Positions 63,817 through 64,000 of a DNA stretch of 64,000 bases are shown piece after piece. Each line of letters starts with the position of its first letter. The first letter of the stretch is position 1. Origin of the DNA: Mucilaginibacter xinganensis (GTDB lineage: Bacteria > Bacteroidota > Bacteroidia > Sphingobacteriales > Sphingobacteriaceae); the NCBI GenBank assembly GCA_026225055.1, contig JAMFSA010000086.1:62001-126000 (forward strand), in the 5' to 3' direction. The notes below the pieces were generated by a model. That model had not been told where the DNA came from. It ran no database searches and saw only the letters and a program-made list of their open reading frames with translations. Made by a program: the position numbers and the translations under genes.

Positions 63817-64000
63817 TTAAAGATTGTACCAGTATACACCATTTACCTGTTGCTGTGCAAACTCAGTAGCAGGTGTAATTACAACTTCAAATGAGGTATT
63901 TTCTTCGGTTTCTCTATCAAAATGATTCAGATAATTATCAGGATCAAACAATTGTCTTACAGTAAGATTGTACAATCCGTTTTTAAGATCGATTTTAAGA
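63817..64000 (-). CDS. C-terminus of an unrecognised protein, start off window
   Basis: The frame on the minus strand reads about 60 residues from the edge to a TAA at 63817-63819. Segments include KNGLYNLTVRQLFDPDNYL, ENTSFEVVITPATEF and a final NGVYWYNL. I do not recognise the family; it looks like a soluble beta-rich C-terminus. The 90 bases between it and the MHS gene show nothing of note. Confidence 0.5.
   Translation of the reverse strand, partial: LKIDLKNGLYNLTVRQLFDPDNYLNHFDRETEENTSFEVVITPATEFAQQQVNGVYWYNL

Overview
The window looks like a chromosome segment of a Sphingobacteriaceae-type Bacteroidota, probably Mucilaginibacter or a close relative. The reasons are three sets of SusC/SusD-type genes, Bacteroidota promoters (TAnnTTTG), lipoprotein signals of the SCKK type, many plant cell-wall hydrolases, and palindromic repeats with gtcatttcgaac ends. 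I see no rRNA, tRNA, CRISPR array or transposase.

Left part (1-11.4 kb). A minus-strand operon encodes a SusC porin, a SusD lipoprotein, a DapA-superfamily lyase and an alpha-ketoglutarate semialdehyde dehydrogenase that runs off the left edge. It is divergent from a GH127/GH146 beta-L-arabinofuranosidase. Together they could take up and oxidise either hydroxyproline or L-arabinose, both of which occur in plant hydroxyproline-rich glycoproteins. A CE15 glucuronoyl esterase follows.

Glucuronoxylan region (9.7-30.5 kb). It carries two GH10 xylanases (one a lipoprotein with a carbohydrate-binding module inserted in its barrel), a surface glycan-binding lipoprotein, GH115 alpha-glucuronidase, mannonate dehydratase UxuA, GH39 beta-xylosidase, a sodium:sugar symporter, xylose isomerase, a polysaccharide deacetylase and a sialate-O-acetylesterase-like esterase. 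A LacI-type regulator sits in the middle. Six exact copies of the palindrome CAATCGATTG lie in the intergenic regions of these genes and are the likely LacI operators. The SusC gene and the front half of the classical SusD gene of this locus are missing, although the operator-bearing leader remains.

Middle part (30.5-42.2 kb). This holds NhaA, a TetR regulator next to a Tet(X)-like flavin monooxygenase, then a ROK-type regulator followed by a second complete SusC/SusD pair, and a convergent GH105 unsaturated glucuronyl/galacturonyl hydrolase.

Polysaccharide and radical-SAM region (42.2-61.4 kb). An ABC exporter and GT4 pair, a methyltransferase and amidohydrolase pair, a five-gene radical-SAM/methyltransferase operon, and a minus-strand run of GT2, flippase, polymerase-like protein, GT2, GT4, O-antigen ligase-like protein and nucleotidyltransferase are found here. 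Five start regions carry GGCAACC-N16-CGTAAT or a close variant, always with a 16-base spacer. This is the layout of an ECF sigma-factor promoter and ties the whole block into one probable regulon. The sigma gene is not in the window.

Right end (61.6-64 kb). A VIT1/CCC1-type metal transporter, an MHS-family major facilitator transporter, and the C-terminus of an unrecognised minus-strand gene.
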